Assembly (NCBI RefSeq): GCF_001590865.1
Contig: NZ_BBUY01000005.1
Span: 248,001 to 312,000 of the forward strand
From: Streptomyces sp. NBRC 110611
GTDB lineage: Bacteria > Actinomycetota > Actinomycetes > Streptomycetales > Streptomycetaceae
DNA: 64,000 nt
Direction: 5' to 3'
The notes beneath the pieces were generated by a model that saw only the letters and a program-made list of their open reading frames with translations, was not told the DNA's origin and did no database searches. Of the stretch, positions 43,975-51,469 are shown one piece after another. The first letter of the stretch is position 1; each line of letters opens with the position of its first letter. The position numbers and the translations under genes were made by a program.

Positions 43975-44141
43975 GCCGCGCCCACCGGTGTGCGCACTGG
44001 TCAGGGGGCGCCGGGCGGTACTGCAACGCGTCCGGCGCCCGCCGATACGTCATCGGGTGGCGCTGTCCCCGCCATACTCCGGCCGCGCTCGCCGGCCGCG
44101 ACGAACCCCCTTTCACCCTTCCTGTGAGGAAAGCGCGTTGA
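43971..44141 (+). CDS. 56-residue Cys/His-rich phage microprotein
   Basis: ATG 43971 overlaps the previous stop (ATGA). RCAHWSGGAGRYCNASGARRYVIGWRCPRHTPAAL has three Cys and several His in a spacing (C...C...C-P-x-H-T-P) often seen in actinophage small zinc-binding proteins. It is likely a metal-binding accessory of the early operon. Its stop overlaps the TTG start of the replication gene. Confidence 0.62.
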   Translation: MSRAHRCAHWSGGAGRYCNASGARRYVIGWRCPRHTPAALAGRDEPPFTLPVRKAR

Positions 44142-45028
44142 CCCTGGATGCCTCGGATTGGGTCTGGAACCGGTCCGAATCGCGTGGACTGGCCCGAACG
44201 ATCCTGCTCGCCATCGCGGACAAGTGCCCCGATGCGAGCTGCACCGCCTACGCCGGTACCGCGATGCTCATGCAGCGCACCCGCGCGGCGCGCTCATCGG
44301 TCCGGGCTGCGGTCGACAAGCTGCTCGACTCCGGCGAGCTGGAGATCGTTACCGGCTTCCTCGGGCCGAACGGCGAGACCGTCTACAGGCTGCCGCACGC
44401 CGTCGGACACGTCCGCCAGCAGTCCGAGGTAGCCGACATAAGCCGGGCCGGTGACCGGCCCGGTCCGGATCCCGACCCGGGCCGGTATCAGGCCCCCGGA
44501 GGGCCGGTAACCGGCCCCGGGGGGAGCGGTAACCGGCCCGAGGGAGGACCGGAAGCCAGCCCGGGGGAGGACCGGTATCCGGCCCCGGGGGGAGCGGAAG
44601 CCAGCCCCCATAACAACAGCAGCTCTCTACTACAACAGCAGCAGCAGCAGCACGCGCCCGCGCGCACGAGCGGTTCCACGGTCATCGAGCAGTTGCGCCC
44701 CCTCGTCGGCGCGCTCGACGCCGCAGGCGTCGCGGTGCGCTGGTCGCTCGGCCTCGGCGAGCAACGCGACGTGCACCGGCTTGTCGAACGGCACGGCGTC
44801 GCCGCCCTGGTCGAACTCGCCGCACACCGCACCGCTCCCGGCGACGCCCCCAAATCGGCCCGCTACTGGCTCAAGGTCTGGTCCGACCTCAACCACGCCC
44901 CCGCCACCTCCCCCGCCGCTAGCACGAACGTCGTGCCCTTCCGCAGCCGCGCCGCCGCTCCCCCCGCCTCGACCCGCCACAACCTTCTCGCCGCCCTCGA
45001 CCACATCGAATCCCGAGAGGACGCCTAA
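44138..45028 (+). CDS. Phage replication initiator-like HTH protein (O-like) with embedded iterons
   Basis: A 296-residue protein from TTG 44138 (TTGA overlap). The N-terminal winged helix is ARTILLAIADKCPDASCTAYAGTAMLMQRTRAARSSVRAAVDKLLDSGELEI (about 20-72), as in phage O-type and RepA-like initiators. The middle (about 105-175) is Gly/Pro-rich, encoded by seven imperfect DNA repeats, followed by SSSLLQQQQQQH. The C-terminal half is helical with a conserved-looking ARYWLKVWSDLNHA. The layout (HTH, origin DNA inside the gene, helicase-loader-contacting C-terminus) parallels lambda O. The next gene would then be a loader candidate (inference). Confidence 0.75.
   Translation: MTLDASDWVWNRSESRGLARTILLAIADKCPDASCTAYAGTAMLMQRTRAARSSVRAAVDKLLDSGELEIVTGFLGPNGETVYRLPHAVGHVRQQSEVADISRAGDRPGPDPDPGRYQAPGGPVTGPGGSGNRPEGGPEASPGEDRYPAPGGAEASPHNNSSSLLQQQQQQHAPARTSGSTVIEQLRPLVGALDAAGVAVRWSLGLGEQRDVHRLVERHGVAALVELAAHRTAPGDAPKSARYWLKVWSDLNHAPATSPAASTNVVPFRSRAAAPPASTRHNLLAALDHIESREDA
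44448..44607 (+). repeat. Seven iterons inside the initiator gene, 22-23 bp period
   Basis: Fourteen-base units near (C/G)CGGTAACCGGCCC start at 44448, 44482, 44504, 44526, 44549, 44572 and 44594. After the first, spacings are 22, 22, 23, 23 and 22 bp. The period is not a multiple of three, so the units are read in different frames and conservation is at the DNA level. A less GC-rich tract (CATAACAACAGCAGCTCTCT) follows at about 44609. Together they look like a replication origin with an unwinding element. Confidence 0.78.
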
Positions 45029-45732
45029 TGCAGCCCCGAGAGATCGCCGCCCTACTCCACCGCATCGGCCTCAACGACAGCCGAATCGACCGACAACTCG
45101 CCGACGAAAACAGTGCCGAGCGCGCCATCACCCGATGGACCGAAGCCCTAACCAATGTCCCTGCCACGCTGCCCGACGGGTCGTGGGACGTCGGACGTGC
45201 AGTCCGCAACTACTACGAACGCAAAGGCGGCGACAACAGCGCGCAGTACCGGCCCATGGAGCCCCACGACGTCCTCGCCGCGTGGGCACCGCACCGCACC
45301 GCCCTCATGCAGCGCCACACCGACCCCGCCCCGGCCGTCGACCCGGACAACGTCGCCGCCTACCTCGCCGAGCTGCGCACGGGCCGAACCGCCGTTGCCA
45401 CCGGGCAAGCCACCCCGGTCGAGCAGCGCGCCCTCACCGCCGCGCCCATCGACCCAAGGATCGCCGAGCGGCTCCACCAAATCGGCTCACCGATACCTGA
45501 GCAGGCCCGTGCCCAACTCGCCCAGTTCCGGCCGCGCGCCGCCGACCGCGAGGCCCTCGTGCGGGCCGGCGGACCCGACCCACTCGCCGTCGCCTGCACC
45601 TGGTGCCACGCCGAGCCCGGCAAGCCGTGCCGCGGCGGATGGCGCCCCAACGGCAAGGGCCGCCGCATCAAGAACAGACCGCACGACAGCCGCATAGACC
45701 TCGCCGCCCAGCAGCAAGGAGTCGCCGCATGA
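45028..45732 (+). CDS. Phage early protein with C-terminal zinc-finger
   Basis: A 234-residue protein. The N-terminal 110 residues are helical (REIAALLHRIGLNDSRIDRQLADENSAERAITRWTEAL), and the C-terminal finger is ACTWCHAEPGKPCRGGWRPNGKGRRIKNRPHDSRIDLA (about 190-228). This matches the C-x2-C-x-A-x-P-G-x-P-C...H-x-x-R pattern found in many actinophage proteins. It starts one base after the initiator gene stop codon begins to end. Position after an O-like gene suggests a replication accessory, but no ATPase motif is visible. Confidence 0.7.
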   Translation: MQPREIAALLHRIGLNDSRIDRQLADENSAERAITRWTEALTNVPATLPDGSWDVGRAVRNYYERKGGDNSAQYRPMEPHDVLAAWAPHRTALMQRHTDPAPAVDPDNVAAYLAELRTGRTAVATGQATPVEQRALTAAPIDPRIAERLHQIGSPIPEQARAQLAQFRPRAADREALVRAGGPDPLAVACTWCHAEPGKPCRGGWRPNGKGRRIKNRPHDSRIDLAAQQQGVAA

Positions 45733-46169
45733 CCCCCCGCCACGACAAAACCCGCAACCTCACCCGCTACCGGGTGACCGCTACCTGGCCGGCCCGCACG
45801 GTCACCTTCAGCAACTCCGACCGCCGCCAGGTCAACGCCAAGGCCCGCAAGTGGGCCAAGGACGGCGCCCTGGTGGTAGTCGAGCGCGCCAAGAGCTACG
45901 AGTGGCAGCACGACCGCACATTCGACGGCCCGGCCATGCTCGCCGAGCAGGAGCAGGCACGCGCCGAAGCCGAGGCCGCAGCCCACCGACGCGCCGTCGA
46001 CGAGCAGCTCGCCAAGCAGACGGCACGATTCGTCGAACGCGTCCTTGCCGAGCACGCCGAAGCGGAGCACGACCGGCACGCACGGCTCATGCAGCGCCCG
46101 CCCGTTCCCCGGCGCGCCGAGGGCCGCCTCACCGCTGCGCACGTCGTTGCCGGCCGGGGCATCCGATGA
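45729..46169 (+). CDS. Phage protein with helical charged C-terminus
   Basis: A 146-residue protein. A short beta-rich N-terminus (LTRYRVTATWPARTVTFSNSDRRQVNAKARKWAKDGALVVVERAK) resembles a small strand-helix domain. A long acidic/basic helix follows ([45 protein letters not shown]), predicted coiled coil. The ATG overlaps the previous stop (ATGA). No function is assigned. Confidence 0.65.
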   Translation: MTPRHDKTRNLTRYRVTATWPARTVTFSNSDRRQVNAKARKWAKDGALVVVERAKSYEWQHDRTFDGPAMLAEQEQARAEAEAAAHRRAVDEQLAKQTARFVERVLAEHAEAEHDRHARLMQRPPVPRRAEGRLTAAHVVAGRGIR

Positions 46170-46357
46170 CCGCCCGCGCCGTCGTCGGACTGCTCGCCGG
46201 TGCTCTGCACGAGCTGCACCCGAGCCTCTATGACGCTGCCCGGCACCCGGTTGACCCTGCCGCCCGCCGTGACGCCGAGCTGCTACTCGCTGCCCTCGGC
46301 GAACAGGGCATGACGGTGACCGCTCATCCCACAAAGGGCACGCGAGTGCAGCCCTGA
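46166..46357 (+). CDS. 63-residue phage protein of unknown function
   Basis: ATG 46166 overlaps the previous gene (ATGA). MTARAVVGLLAGALHELHPSLYDAARHPVDPAARRDAELLLAALGEQGMTVTAHP is a small mixed alpha-beta protein. It is the end of the first early operon; a dyad and a new ribosome binding site follow before ssb. Confidence 0.6.
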   Translation: MTARAVVGLLAGALHELHPSLYDAARHPVDPAARRDAELLLAALGEQGMTVTAHPTKGTRVQP

Positions 46358-46365
46358 ACGCGATA

Positions 46366-46387
46366 ACGTTCTCTCTAGCAAGAACGT
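46366..46387. promoter_or_regulatory. Second ACGTTC-N10-GAACGT dyad, upstream of ssb
   Basis: ACGTTC (46366-46371) and GAACGT (46382-46387) are separated by 10 bases, the same half-sites and spacing as the dyad at 41749-41772 in the immunity region. It lies 27 bases before the ssb ATG. Confidence 0.65.
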
Positions 46388-46414
46388 GGTTCACGCAAGA
46401 ATGAAAGAGGATGC

Positions 46415-46873
46415 ATGGCAGGCGAAACCGTCATCACGATTGCCGGCAATCTTGTCGACGACCCCGAACTACGCTTCACACCCGCCGGCGCAGCCGTCGC
46501 CCGCTTCCGCGTGGCATCCACCCCACGCACCTTCGACCGCCAGACCAACGAATGGCGCGACGGCGAACCCCTGTTCCTGAACTGCTCAGCATGGCGCCGA
46601 CTCGCCGAAAACACCGCCGAGTCCCTGACCCGCGGAACCCGCGTCATCGTCACCGGCCGGCTCAAACAGCGCACGTACGACGACCGCGAGGGGAACAAGC
46701 GCACCGCCTACGAGCTCGACGCCGAGGAGATCGGCCCCAGCCTCAAGAGCGCAACCGCCACCGTCACCAAGAACGGCCGCAACAACGCCCAGCAGCCGAC
46801 GCACGAGCCCGCCACCGACCCATGGGCCAACAGCCTGCAACAGCCGCAGTACGCCGCCGAACCGCCGTTCTGA
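46415..46873 (+). CDS. ssb: Single-stranded DNA-binding protein
   Basis: A 152-residue OB-fold protein: [107 protein letters not shown] spans residues 4-109 in pieces typical of SSB. The C-terminal tail is Gln/Asn-rich and ends AAEPPF, a variant of the DDIPF partner-binding tip. It has its own upstream dyad and ribosome binding site (AAAGAGG). It would serve phage replication and ERF-mediated recombination. Confidence 0.94.
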   Translation: MAGETVITIAGNLVDDPELRFTPAGAAVARFRVASTPRTFDRQTNEWRDGEPLFLNCSAWRRLAENTAESLTRGTRVIVTGRLKQRTYDDREGNKRTAYELDAEEIGPSLKSATATVTKNGRNNAQQPTHEPATDPWANSLQQPQYAAEPPF

Positions 46874-46962
46874 TCGGCGCCGAGCGACCGGTCGATGCCG
46901 CTCCCATGCGCGCGAGAACAGCCCACAGCAACCCCTCACCGTCACAGCAAAGGACACCGCCA

Positions 46963-47220
46963 ATGACTTCCACCATGCCCCCGCGCCTCACCGAAGCCCG
47001 CGTCGTTGGTGCGCTGCCCGCCGACGGTTGGTTTGTGGAGTACCGGGAGGACGACGGCACGACGTTCTCATCGCCACTCGCCGCGTGGGCGGTACATGCC
47101 TACGGCAGCGTTGCTGACCTAGTCCCGCTCGACGTCGACCGCAACGGAACCACCGACGACCCGCGCACGTGCTCGAACTTCGTTCGCATCTATCGCCGCG
47201 ATCACGAATCGACACCGTGA
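46963..47220 (+). CDS. 85-residue phage protein of unknown function
   Basis: Starts MTSTMPPRLTEARVVGALPADGWFVEYREDDGTTFSSPLAAWAVHAYGSVADLVPLDVD. The beta-rich sequence looks like a small barrel. It follows ssb by 89 bases and ends just before a strong 12-bp hairpin, so it closes this transcription unit. No family is recognised. Confidence 0.65.
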   Translation: MTSTMPPRLTEARVVGALPADGWFVEYREDDGTTFSSPLAAWAVHAYGSVADLVPLDVDRNGTTDDPRTCSNFVRIYRRDHESTP

Positions 47221-47231
47221 CACGGCACACC

Positions 47232-47270
47232 AGGGGCGCGCCCATCTGACCAACGGTCGGGCGCGCCCCT
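47232..47270 (+). terminator. 12-bp terminator hairpin in the prophage early region
   Basis: AGGGGCGCGCCC (47232-47243) pairs perfectly with GGGCGCGCCCCT (47259-47270), with a 15-base loop, 12 bases after the upstream stop codon. Confidence 0.85.
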
Positions 47271-47314
47271 CGTGGCCGTTTCCTGCTCCGTACCGACAAC
47301 GGGAGTTGTGCACC

Positions 47315-48091
47315 ATGCCTACCGCCGAGACTGCCCGCCGTGAGGGCGCAGCCGCGCTGCGCGCCGTACGGGAGTTGTGGGGTGAGCTGCTTGTCGCCAT
47401 CGAGACCCCGCCGGCCGACGTGTGGCCGCCGCGGCAACTCGCGCACACTCTGCGTCCGGTCGCCGATAGCCCGGTCGTCGAGCGCGCCCCGCTGATACTG
47501 CGTGAGCACCCCGCCCCGCTCAACGTCACCGCCCTTGATGCTGGCATTGCCGTCGAGCAGGCGCTGTTCGACCTTGCCGACACCCTCGCCGCCGCCGTCC
47601 AGCGCGCCCCCCTCGACGACCCCCGACGCTGGAAATACCGCAGCCAGACCGCCCCCGGTAGTCGGGCGCATGGGCTGCACTGGGCCGCACTGTGGATCGA
47701 GGGCCGGCTGCTCGACGAGGACACCGAACCCGGGCAGCAGCTCGACGGAACCCTCACCGCCGCCCCCTACCTCCCCCTGCCCGAGCATCTGCTGCACGAG
47801 GCGCACCGCGTCGCGCTCACTGCCGAGGCCCGCGTGCTGCGCGCCCTCGGCCTCGACCAGCGCGAGACGCCGATACCCGACCGGCCGTGCCCCTGGTGCG
47901 GCGGCGAGCTCACCGTGCACACCGGTCCGGATGAGCCCCCAACCGTGACATGCGTCGGTGGGGCGAGTTGCAGCGCGCCCGTGGCCCTCGACCTTTGGGG
48001 CCGGCGCGTGTGGGAGTGGTCGGACCTGATGGGCCTGGCGGATGCTCTCGACGCCTCCGAGGGGCGCGGCGACATGGCGCGGGTGGCGTGA
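47315..48091 (+). CDS. Phage protein with C-terminal four-Cys zinc finger
   Basis: A 258-residue, largely helical protein (EGAAALRAVRELWGELLVAIETPPADVWPPRQLAHTL). The C-terminal finger is CPWCGGELTVHTG then VTCVGGASCSAPV (about 193-224), followed by LWGRRVWEWSDLMGLADAL. The domain layout recurs in Streptomyces phages and plasmids. No enzyme motif is seen. It has its own leader after the terminator at 47232-47270 and is followed by a 132-base spacer with a promoter-like sequence. Confidence 0.68.
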   Translation: MPTAETARREGAAALRAVRELWGELLVAIETPPADVWPPRQLAHTLRPVADSPVVERAPLILREHPAPLNVTALDAGIAVEQALFDLADTLAAAVQRAPLDDPRRWKYRSQTAPGSRAHGLHWAALWIEGRLLDEDTEPGQQLDGTLTAAPYLPLPEHLLHEAHRVALTAEARVLRALGLDQRETPIPDRPCPWCGGELTVHTGPDEPPTVTCVGGASCSAPVALDLWGRRVWEWSDLMGLADALDASEGRGDMARVA

Positions 48092-48153
48092 TCGGTACCG
48101 GCAATTCGACTGATGTTCTTGCGGGTTGAGTCGCTTCTTCCCTCAACAGGGGG

Positions 48154-48181
48154 TTGTGTCCTGTGTTTATTGGGGTAATGT
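48154..48181 (+). promoter_or_regulatory. Promoter-like element before the middle gene block
   Basis: TTGTGT (48154-48159) and TAATGT (48176-48181) are separated by 16 bases in a locally AT-rich stretch, 43 bases before the ATG at 48224. It fits a vegetative sigma-factor promoter moderately well. Confidence 0.4.
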
Positions 48182-48223
48182 ACTGACTACACACCGAGTT
48201 GCCGCTCGGTTCACACCTCAGAC

Positions 48224-48643
48224 ATGGAGACCCCCATGCAGCAGATGACCCTCGCCGAACGCGCCGCCGTCACATATGCCACGGTCGGCCGCGGCGCCCG
48301 CGTCCATTACTCACCGAGCAACGATGAAACGCTGTGCGGTCGTCTCGTCGGCGAGTACCTCGACGTCATAGACGCTTCCGAACTGCTCGACGAGAAGGGG
48401 CACAAGATGTGTGCCCGTTGTTGGCAGGCTGCCGAGAGGCGCGCCGAGGCTCGCCGACTCGCGCAGCAGCCCGAGCAGGACGTCGTCGAGGTCGAGCTCG
48501 CCGAGACCGTCGAGGCCATCGAGCAGGCCGACGCCGCCGAAGGGACGTGGCGCGGCGGCTGGATCCCCAGCACTCTGGCTCCGGCTGACGAGGTGCTGTT
48601 CGACGTTGTCCCGGACGTCGGGCAGGGCGCCCTCTTCGGCTGA
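48224..48643 (+). CDS. Small Cys-domain protein (domain A of a modular set)
   Basis: A 139-residue protein. RVHYSPSNDETLCGRLVGEYLDVIDASELLDEKGHKMCARCWQAAERR (about 25-72) has a Cys followed about 24 residues later by C-x2-C-W, a likely metal site. The acidic C-terminus contains EGTWRGGWIPS. The same Cys domain reappears fused at the N-terminus of the protein at 49498. An ATG at 48236 is an alternative start. No function is known. Confidence 0.65.
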   Translation: METPMQQMTLAERAAVTYATVGRGARVHYSPSNDETLCGRLVGEYLDVIDASELLDEKGHKMCARCWQAAERRAEARRLAQQPEQDVVEVELAETVEAIEQADAAEGTWRGGWIPSTLAPADEVLFDVVPDVGQGALFG

Positions 48644-48741
48644 CGGTTCCCTGCCCGCCCGGGGCCGCACCCGGGCGGGCAGGTGTCAGTGCCGAGCGGA
48701 AGACTGTCGAGACCAACACCACGGCCAGGGAGCGCCAAGAC

Positions 48742-49431
48742 ATGAGCACCAACGACAAGCAGCCGCACGTCGCCCACTACACGCGCCGCAGAGAAACCCC
48801 GCCGCGTACCCAGGCGGAACAGGTCGGCGAAATCATCCGGGCCCACAAGGACGCCGCCCCGCGCGAACGCTTCCTGCACGACATGCTCAACGCCACGGCC
48901 GAGGACTCCCCGCCGGCGCCGGAGGGGCAGGCCGCCGAAATCCGCCAGAAGAGCACCCTGGCGCCACACCGCGCCAAACTCGCCCGTGCCTTGGAAAATG
49001 AGTTGGCGAGGCATGAGGCCGAGAAGGCCCGTGCCCGTCTCGCCGACGCGGGCGCTTATGAGCGTGAGGGCGGGAACGTACCGAACCTGGTGGAGGTCAT
49101 CTACGAGGCGTACCTCGTAGGCGCGGTGCCCGCCTCGGAGATAGCCCGCGAATTGCATGTCACCGAGGAGTACGTGCGTGAGGTCGTTCGCACGCACGCG
49201 CCGTTCTCGTGGTTCGTCGAGGTGCGCACCGATGCCGGGAAGTGGGAGGAGCAGGACGGCTCCGAGGACCTGTGGCCGGCGGTCGATGTCGAGGAGATAG
49301 CGCGGGGCCTGCTCGCCGACTCCGTGAGTGCGGGCACTCGCGCACGTGTGCGGGTGTGGAAGGGGCACGGCCCCGCACCCGACGCCGAGCCTGTGTACGT
49401 CGCGTACACGCACGACCAGGACGCCAACTAG
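48742..49431 (+). CDS. Phage HTH protein (domain B of a modular set)
   Basis: A 229-residue protein. A basic, disordered-looking N-terminus (THYTRRRETPPRTQAEQ-like) and helical middle precede a helix-turn-helix EVIYEAYLVGAVPASEIARELHVTEEYVREVVRTHAPFSWFVEVR (about 118-162). A domain of about 60 residues follows with LLADSVSAGTRARVRVWKGHGPAPDAEPVYVAYT. The C-terminal 110 residues align by eye with those of the protein at 49498. It may bind DNA. Confidence 0.65.
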   Translation: MSTNDKQPHVAHYTRRRETPPRTQAEQVGEIIRAHKDAAPRERFLHDMLNATAEDSPPAPEGQAAEIRQKSTLAPHRAKLARALENELARHEAEKARARLADAGAYEREGGNVPNLVEVIYEAYLVGAVPASEIARELHVTEEYVREVVRTHAPFSWFVEVRTDAGKWEEQDGSEDLWPAVDVEEIARGLLADSVSAGTRARVRVWKGHGPAPDAEPVYVAYTHDQDAN

Positions 49432-49497
49432 CCCACCCGCTACGGTTCGCCCGCCTCGGAGAATGGCCGAGGCGGGCCAGGATGGAGACAACCCAGC

Positions 49498-50277
49498 ATG
49501 AGCACCCCCGAGCGTGCATACGGCCGGACCACGGCCAAGGCGCGCACCGTGCACCTCGTTTTGGGCGACAGGACACTCTGCGGCCGGGCCGTACGTATGG
49601 CCGTGCCCGCCGAGCAGGCTCTCGACGGCCCGTTGTGCGGCGTCTGTGAGCAGGAAGAGGCCCGCCACGCCATGACCATGCACGTCGAGGGCGCGAATAT
49701 CCGCAGTGCGACCGGCCCCGGGAGCCCGGCCGCGTACGTGGCTGCGCTGCGTAGCAGCGACGACGTGCCGATGCCCGCCCCGGTCGTCGAGTGGCTGCGG
49801 CAGATCGTCGAGGCCGCGGCGCCGGCCAAGGGTACCGACGGCAAGATCACGTATGACGATGCCCGGCGTATCCGGCGCGAGGCCGTCGCCCTCGACGCGG
49901 TGCGCGACGAGCTCGTACTCGATGCCTACGTGAGTGGTACGCCCGCGCTACAGATTGCCGATGATCTGCTGCTGACCTCGGCCTACGTGCACCGCATCGT
50001 CAAGAACAACCCTTGGTCGGCCGTGTGGCGCGCTGAGCGGCTCGACGGTGAGCAGTGGGTGCTGCTCGGCGATGAGGAGCGCGGCGCCATCGAGCGGCCG
50101 ACGGGGAATGCAGCGCGTGTGGCCGAGAGGCTGCTGCCGCCGATCATTGCTAAGGGCTTTACCGGCGTACCGCTGCGCGTACTCGTGTGGCGTGACGTCG
50201 AGGGCGCCGTCGATGAGGCGCGCGCCGTTGCTGAGTACAACCCGGGTGCCTTTCCGTCACACCCCGGGCGCCAATAG
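49498..50277 (+). CDS. Phage protein fusing Cys domain A with HTH domain B
   Basis: A 259-residue protein. Residues 15-55 (RTVHLVLGDRTLCGRAVRM, then GPLCGVCEQEEARHAMTMH) match the Cys domain of 48224. Residues 135-255 (VLDAYVSGTPALQIADDLLLTSAYVHRIVKNNPWSAVWRAER, GFTGVPLRVLVWRDVEGAVDEARAVAEY) match the HTH and following domain of 48742. It is 66 bases after that gene. A DNA-binding regulatory role is plausible but unproven. Confidence 0.65.
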   Translation: MSTPERAYGRTTAKARTVHLVLGDRTLCGRAVRMAVPAEQALDGPLCGVCEQEEARHAMTMHVEGANIRSATGPGSPAAYVAALRSSDDVPMPAPVVEWLRQIVEAAAPAKGTDGKITYDDARRIRREAVALDAVRDELVLDAYVSGTPALQIADDLLLTSAYVHRIVKNNPWSAVWRAERLDGEQWVLLGDEERGAIERPTGNAARVAERLLPPIIAKGFTGVPLRVLVWRDVEGAVDEARAVAEYNPGAFPSHPGRQ

Positions 50278-50343
50278 AAAGCGGGCCCGGAGCGATTGCC
50301 GTCGCTGACCGGGCCCTGGCCACAGACAGGAGACCCCCCTGCC

Positions 50344-51345
50344 ATGGCGTATGCCAACCGTACCGCCGCCGGCTCCGTGCCGGCTCCCCCCTCGTGGCTG
50401 GCCCGCTGGGCACCGATATTCGCCTCGGTGCTCGTCACGGGCCTAGTCGCCTACTGCGCCTTTCGCCTGAGTTTCGAGGCACTGACCGCCCTTGCCGAGG
50501 CGCACGGCGTCGAGGCCGACGTCGTGTGGATGTTCGCCGCCCTGGTCGATGGCGGCGCCGTCATGGGAACCGTGGGCGTCGTGGTGGCCCGATGGAACGG
50601 CCGCAAGACGTGGCCGTACTGGCTCACGATCGCCGGTTTCGCCGCAACATCGCTCGGCTTCAACGTCGCGCACTCCGACGGTACCGCCGCCGGTATCGCT
50701 ATCGCAGTGACGCCGCCCGTGGCGCAGCTCGTCGCGACCGAACTGCTTGTGCGGATGCTGCCGGCGCCGGAGACCGGCACAGTGTCGCCCGTCGCCGTCG
50801 TACCGTCGGTCACTGCCGCCGAGGCTGCCGCCCGTCGCGCCGAGAGTGCCGCCCGGAGTGTTGCCGACACCGTGACTGTCGCTGTTGGTGACGCCACCGA
50901 CGCCGCCCGCGCCTATGCGGCCGAGGCGAGCGCCGCCGCCGAGCGGGCCGCGCAGATCAGCGCGGGCGACACTGCCGCCGCCATTCCGGTCGAGCAGCTC
51001 GACCTCGCCGCCCTGGTCGCCGCCGTTGACAGCGAGCCGCCGTTCACCGCCGACGACACCGTCACCTCCGTGCCGGGACCGTTGCCGCACTCGGCGACGT
51101 TCGCCGCCCCGCCGCCGCTTGTCGCCGAGGCTGCCGCCGCCGGCGGTGACGCTGTGCTGCTTGTCGATGGCGAGGTGCCGCGGCGGTGGATCGAGGCGTA
51201 CCGGCGCGTCGAGCAGGTGACCGGTAAGCGGCCGACGGCCGAGCGACTCGGCGCTGCGCTCGGGCTCAAGCGGACCCGCGGCGGCGAGATCCGCGAGCTA
51301 GTCGAGGCCGTTCTCGAACCGGCTTGCGCCGTTATGGTTTCGTGA
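50344..51345 (+). CDS. DUF2637-type membrane protein
   Basis: A 333-residue protein. Four transmembrane helices lie in residues 15-145: WLARWAPIFASVLVTGLVAYCAF, VVWMFAALVDGGAVMGTVGVVVA, WPYWLTIAGFAATSLGFNVAHS, GIAIAVTPPVAQLVATELLVRML. This is the DUF2637/Spd-like module known from Streptomyces conjugative elements. An Ala-rich helical stretch follows, and a C-terminal HTH-like segment (RWIEAYRRVEQVTGKRPTAERLGAALGLKRTRGGEIRELVEAV). ATG 50344 is preceded by AGGAGA. It lies directly before the packaging genes. Confidence 0.75.
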   Translation: MAYANRTAAGSVPAPPSWLARWAPIFASVLVTGLVAYCAFRLSFEALTALAEAHGVEADVVWMFAALVDGGAVMGTVGVVVARWNGRKTWPYWLTIAGFAATSLGFNVAHSDGTAAGIAIAVTPPVAQLVATELLVRMLPAPETGTVSPVAVVPSVTAAEAAARRAESAARSVADTVTVAVGDATDAARAYAAEASAAAERAAQISAGDTAAAIPVEQLDLAALVAAVDSEPPFTADDTVTSVPGPLPHSATFAAPPPLVAEAAAAGGDAVLLVDGEVPRRWIEAYRRVEQVTGKRPTAERLGAALGLKRTRGGEIRELVEAVLEPACAVMVS

Positions 51346-51404
51346 CCTAATGTTGGGGGCGCTTCCGGCGTGCCCGGAAACACCCCCAACAACTCCACAA
51401 ACCC

Positions 51405-51443
51405 GAGCGCCCTGCCCCGCACCCCCGACGCGGCAGGGCGCTC
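51405..51443 (+). terminator. 12-bp terminator hairpin before the terminase genes
   Basis: GAGCGCCCTGCC (51405-51416) pairs perfectly with GGCAGGGCGCTC (51432-51443), with a 15-base loop. A second hairpin, GTTGGGGG with CCCCCAAC, lies at about 51352-51390. Together they separate the middle and late regions. Confidence 0.82.
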
Positions 51444-51469
51444 GCCTATGCCCGCCGGGAGGTGATGCC

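Noticed and set aside
44448-44607. CRISPR-like array
   Set aside because: Repeats are degenerate, spaced by only 8-9 bases, lie in a coding frame and have no cas genes. The origin iteron explanation fits better.
48092-48223. Possible small RNA or riboswitch in the AT-rich spacer
   Set aside because: Only weak dyads and a promoter-like pair are seen. There is no conserved fold that I can recognise.
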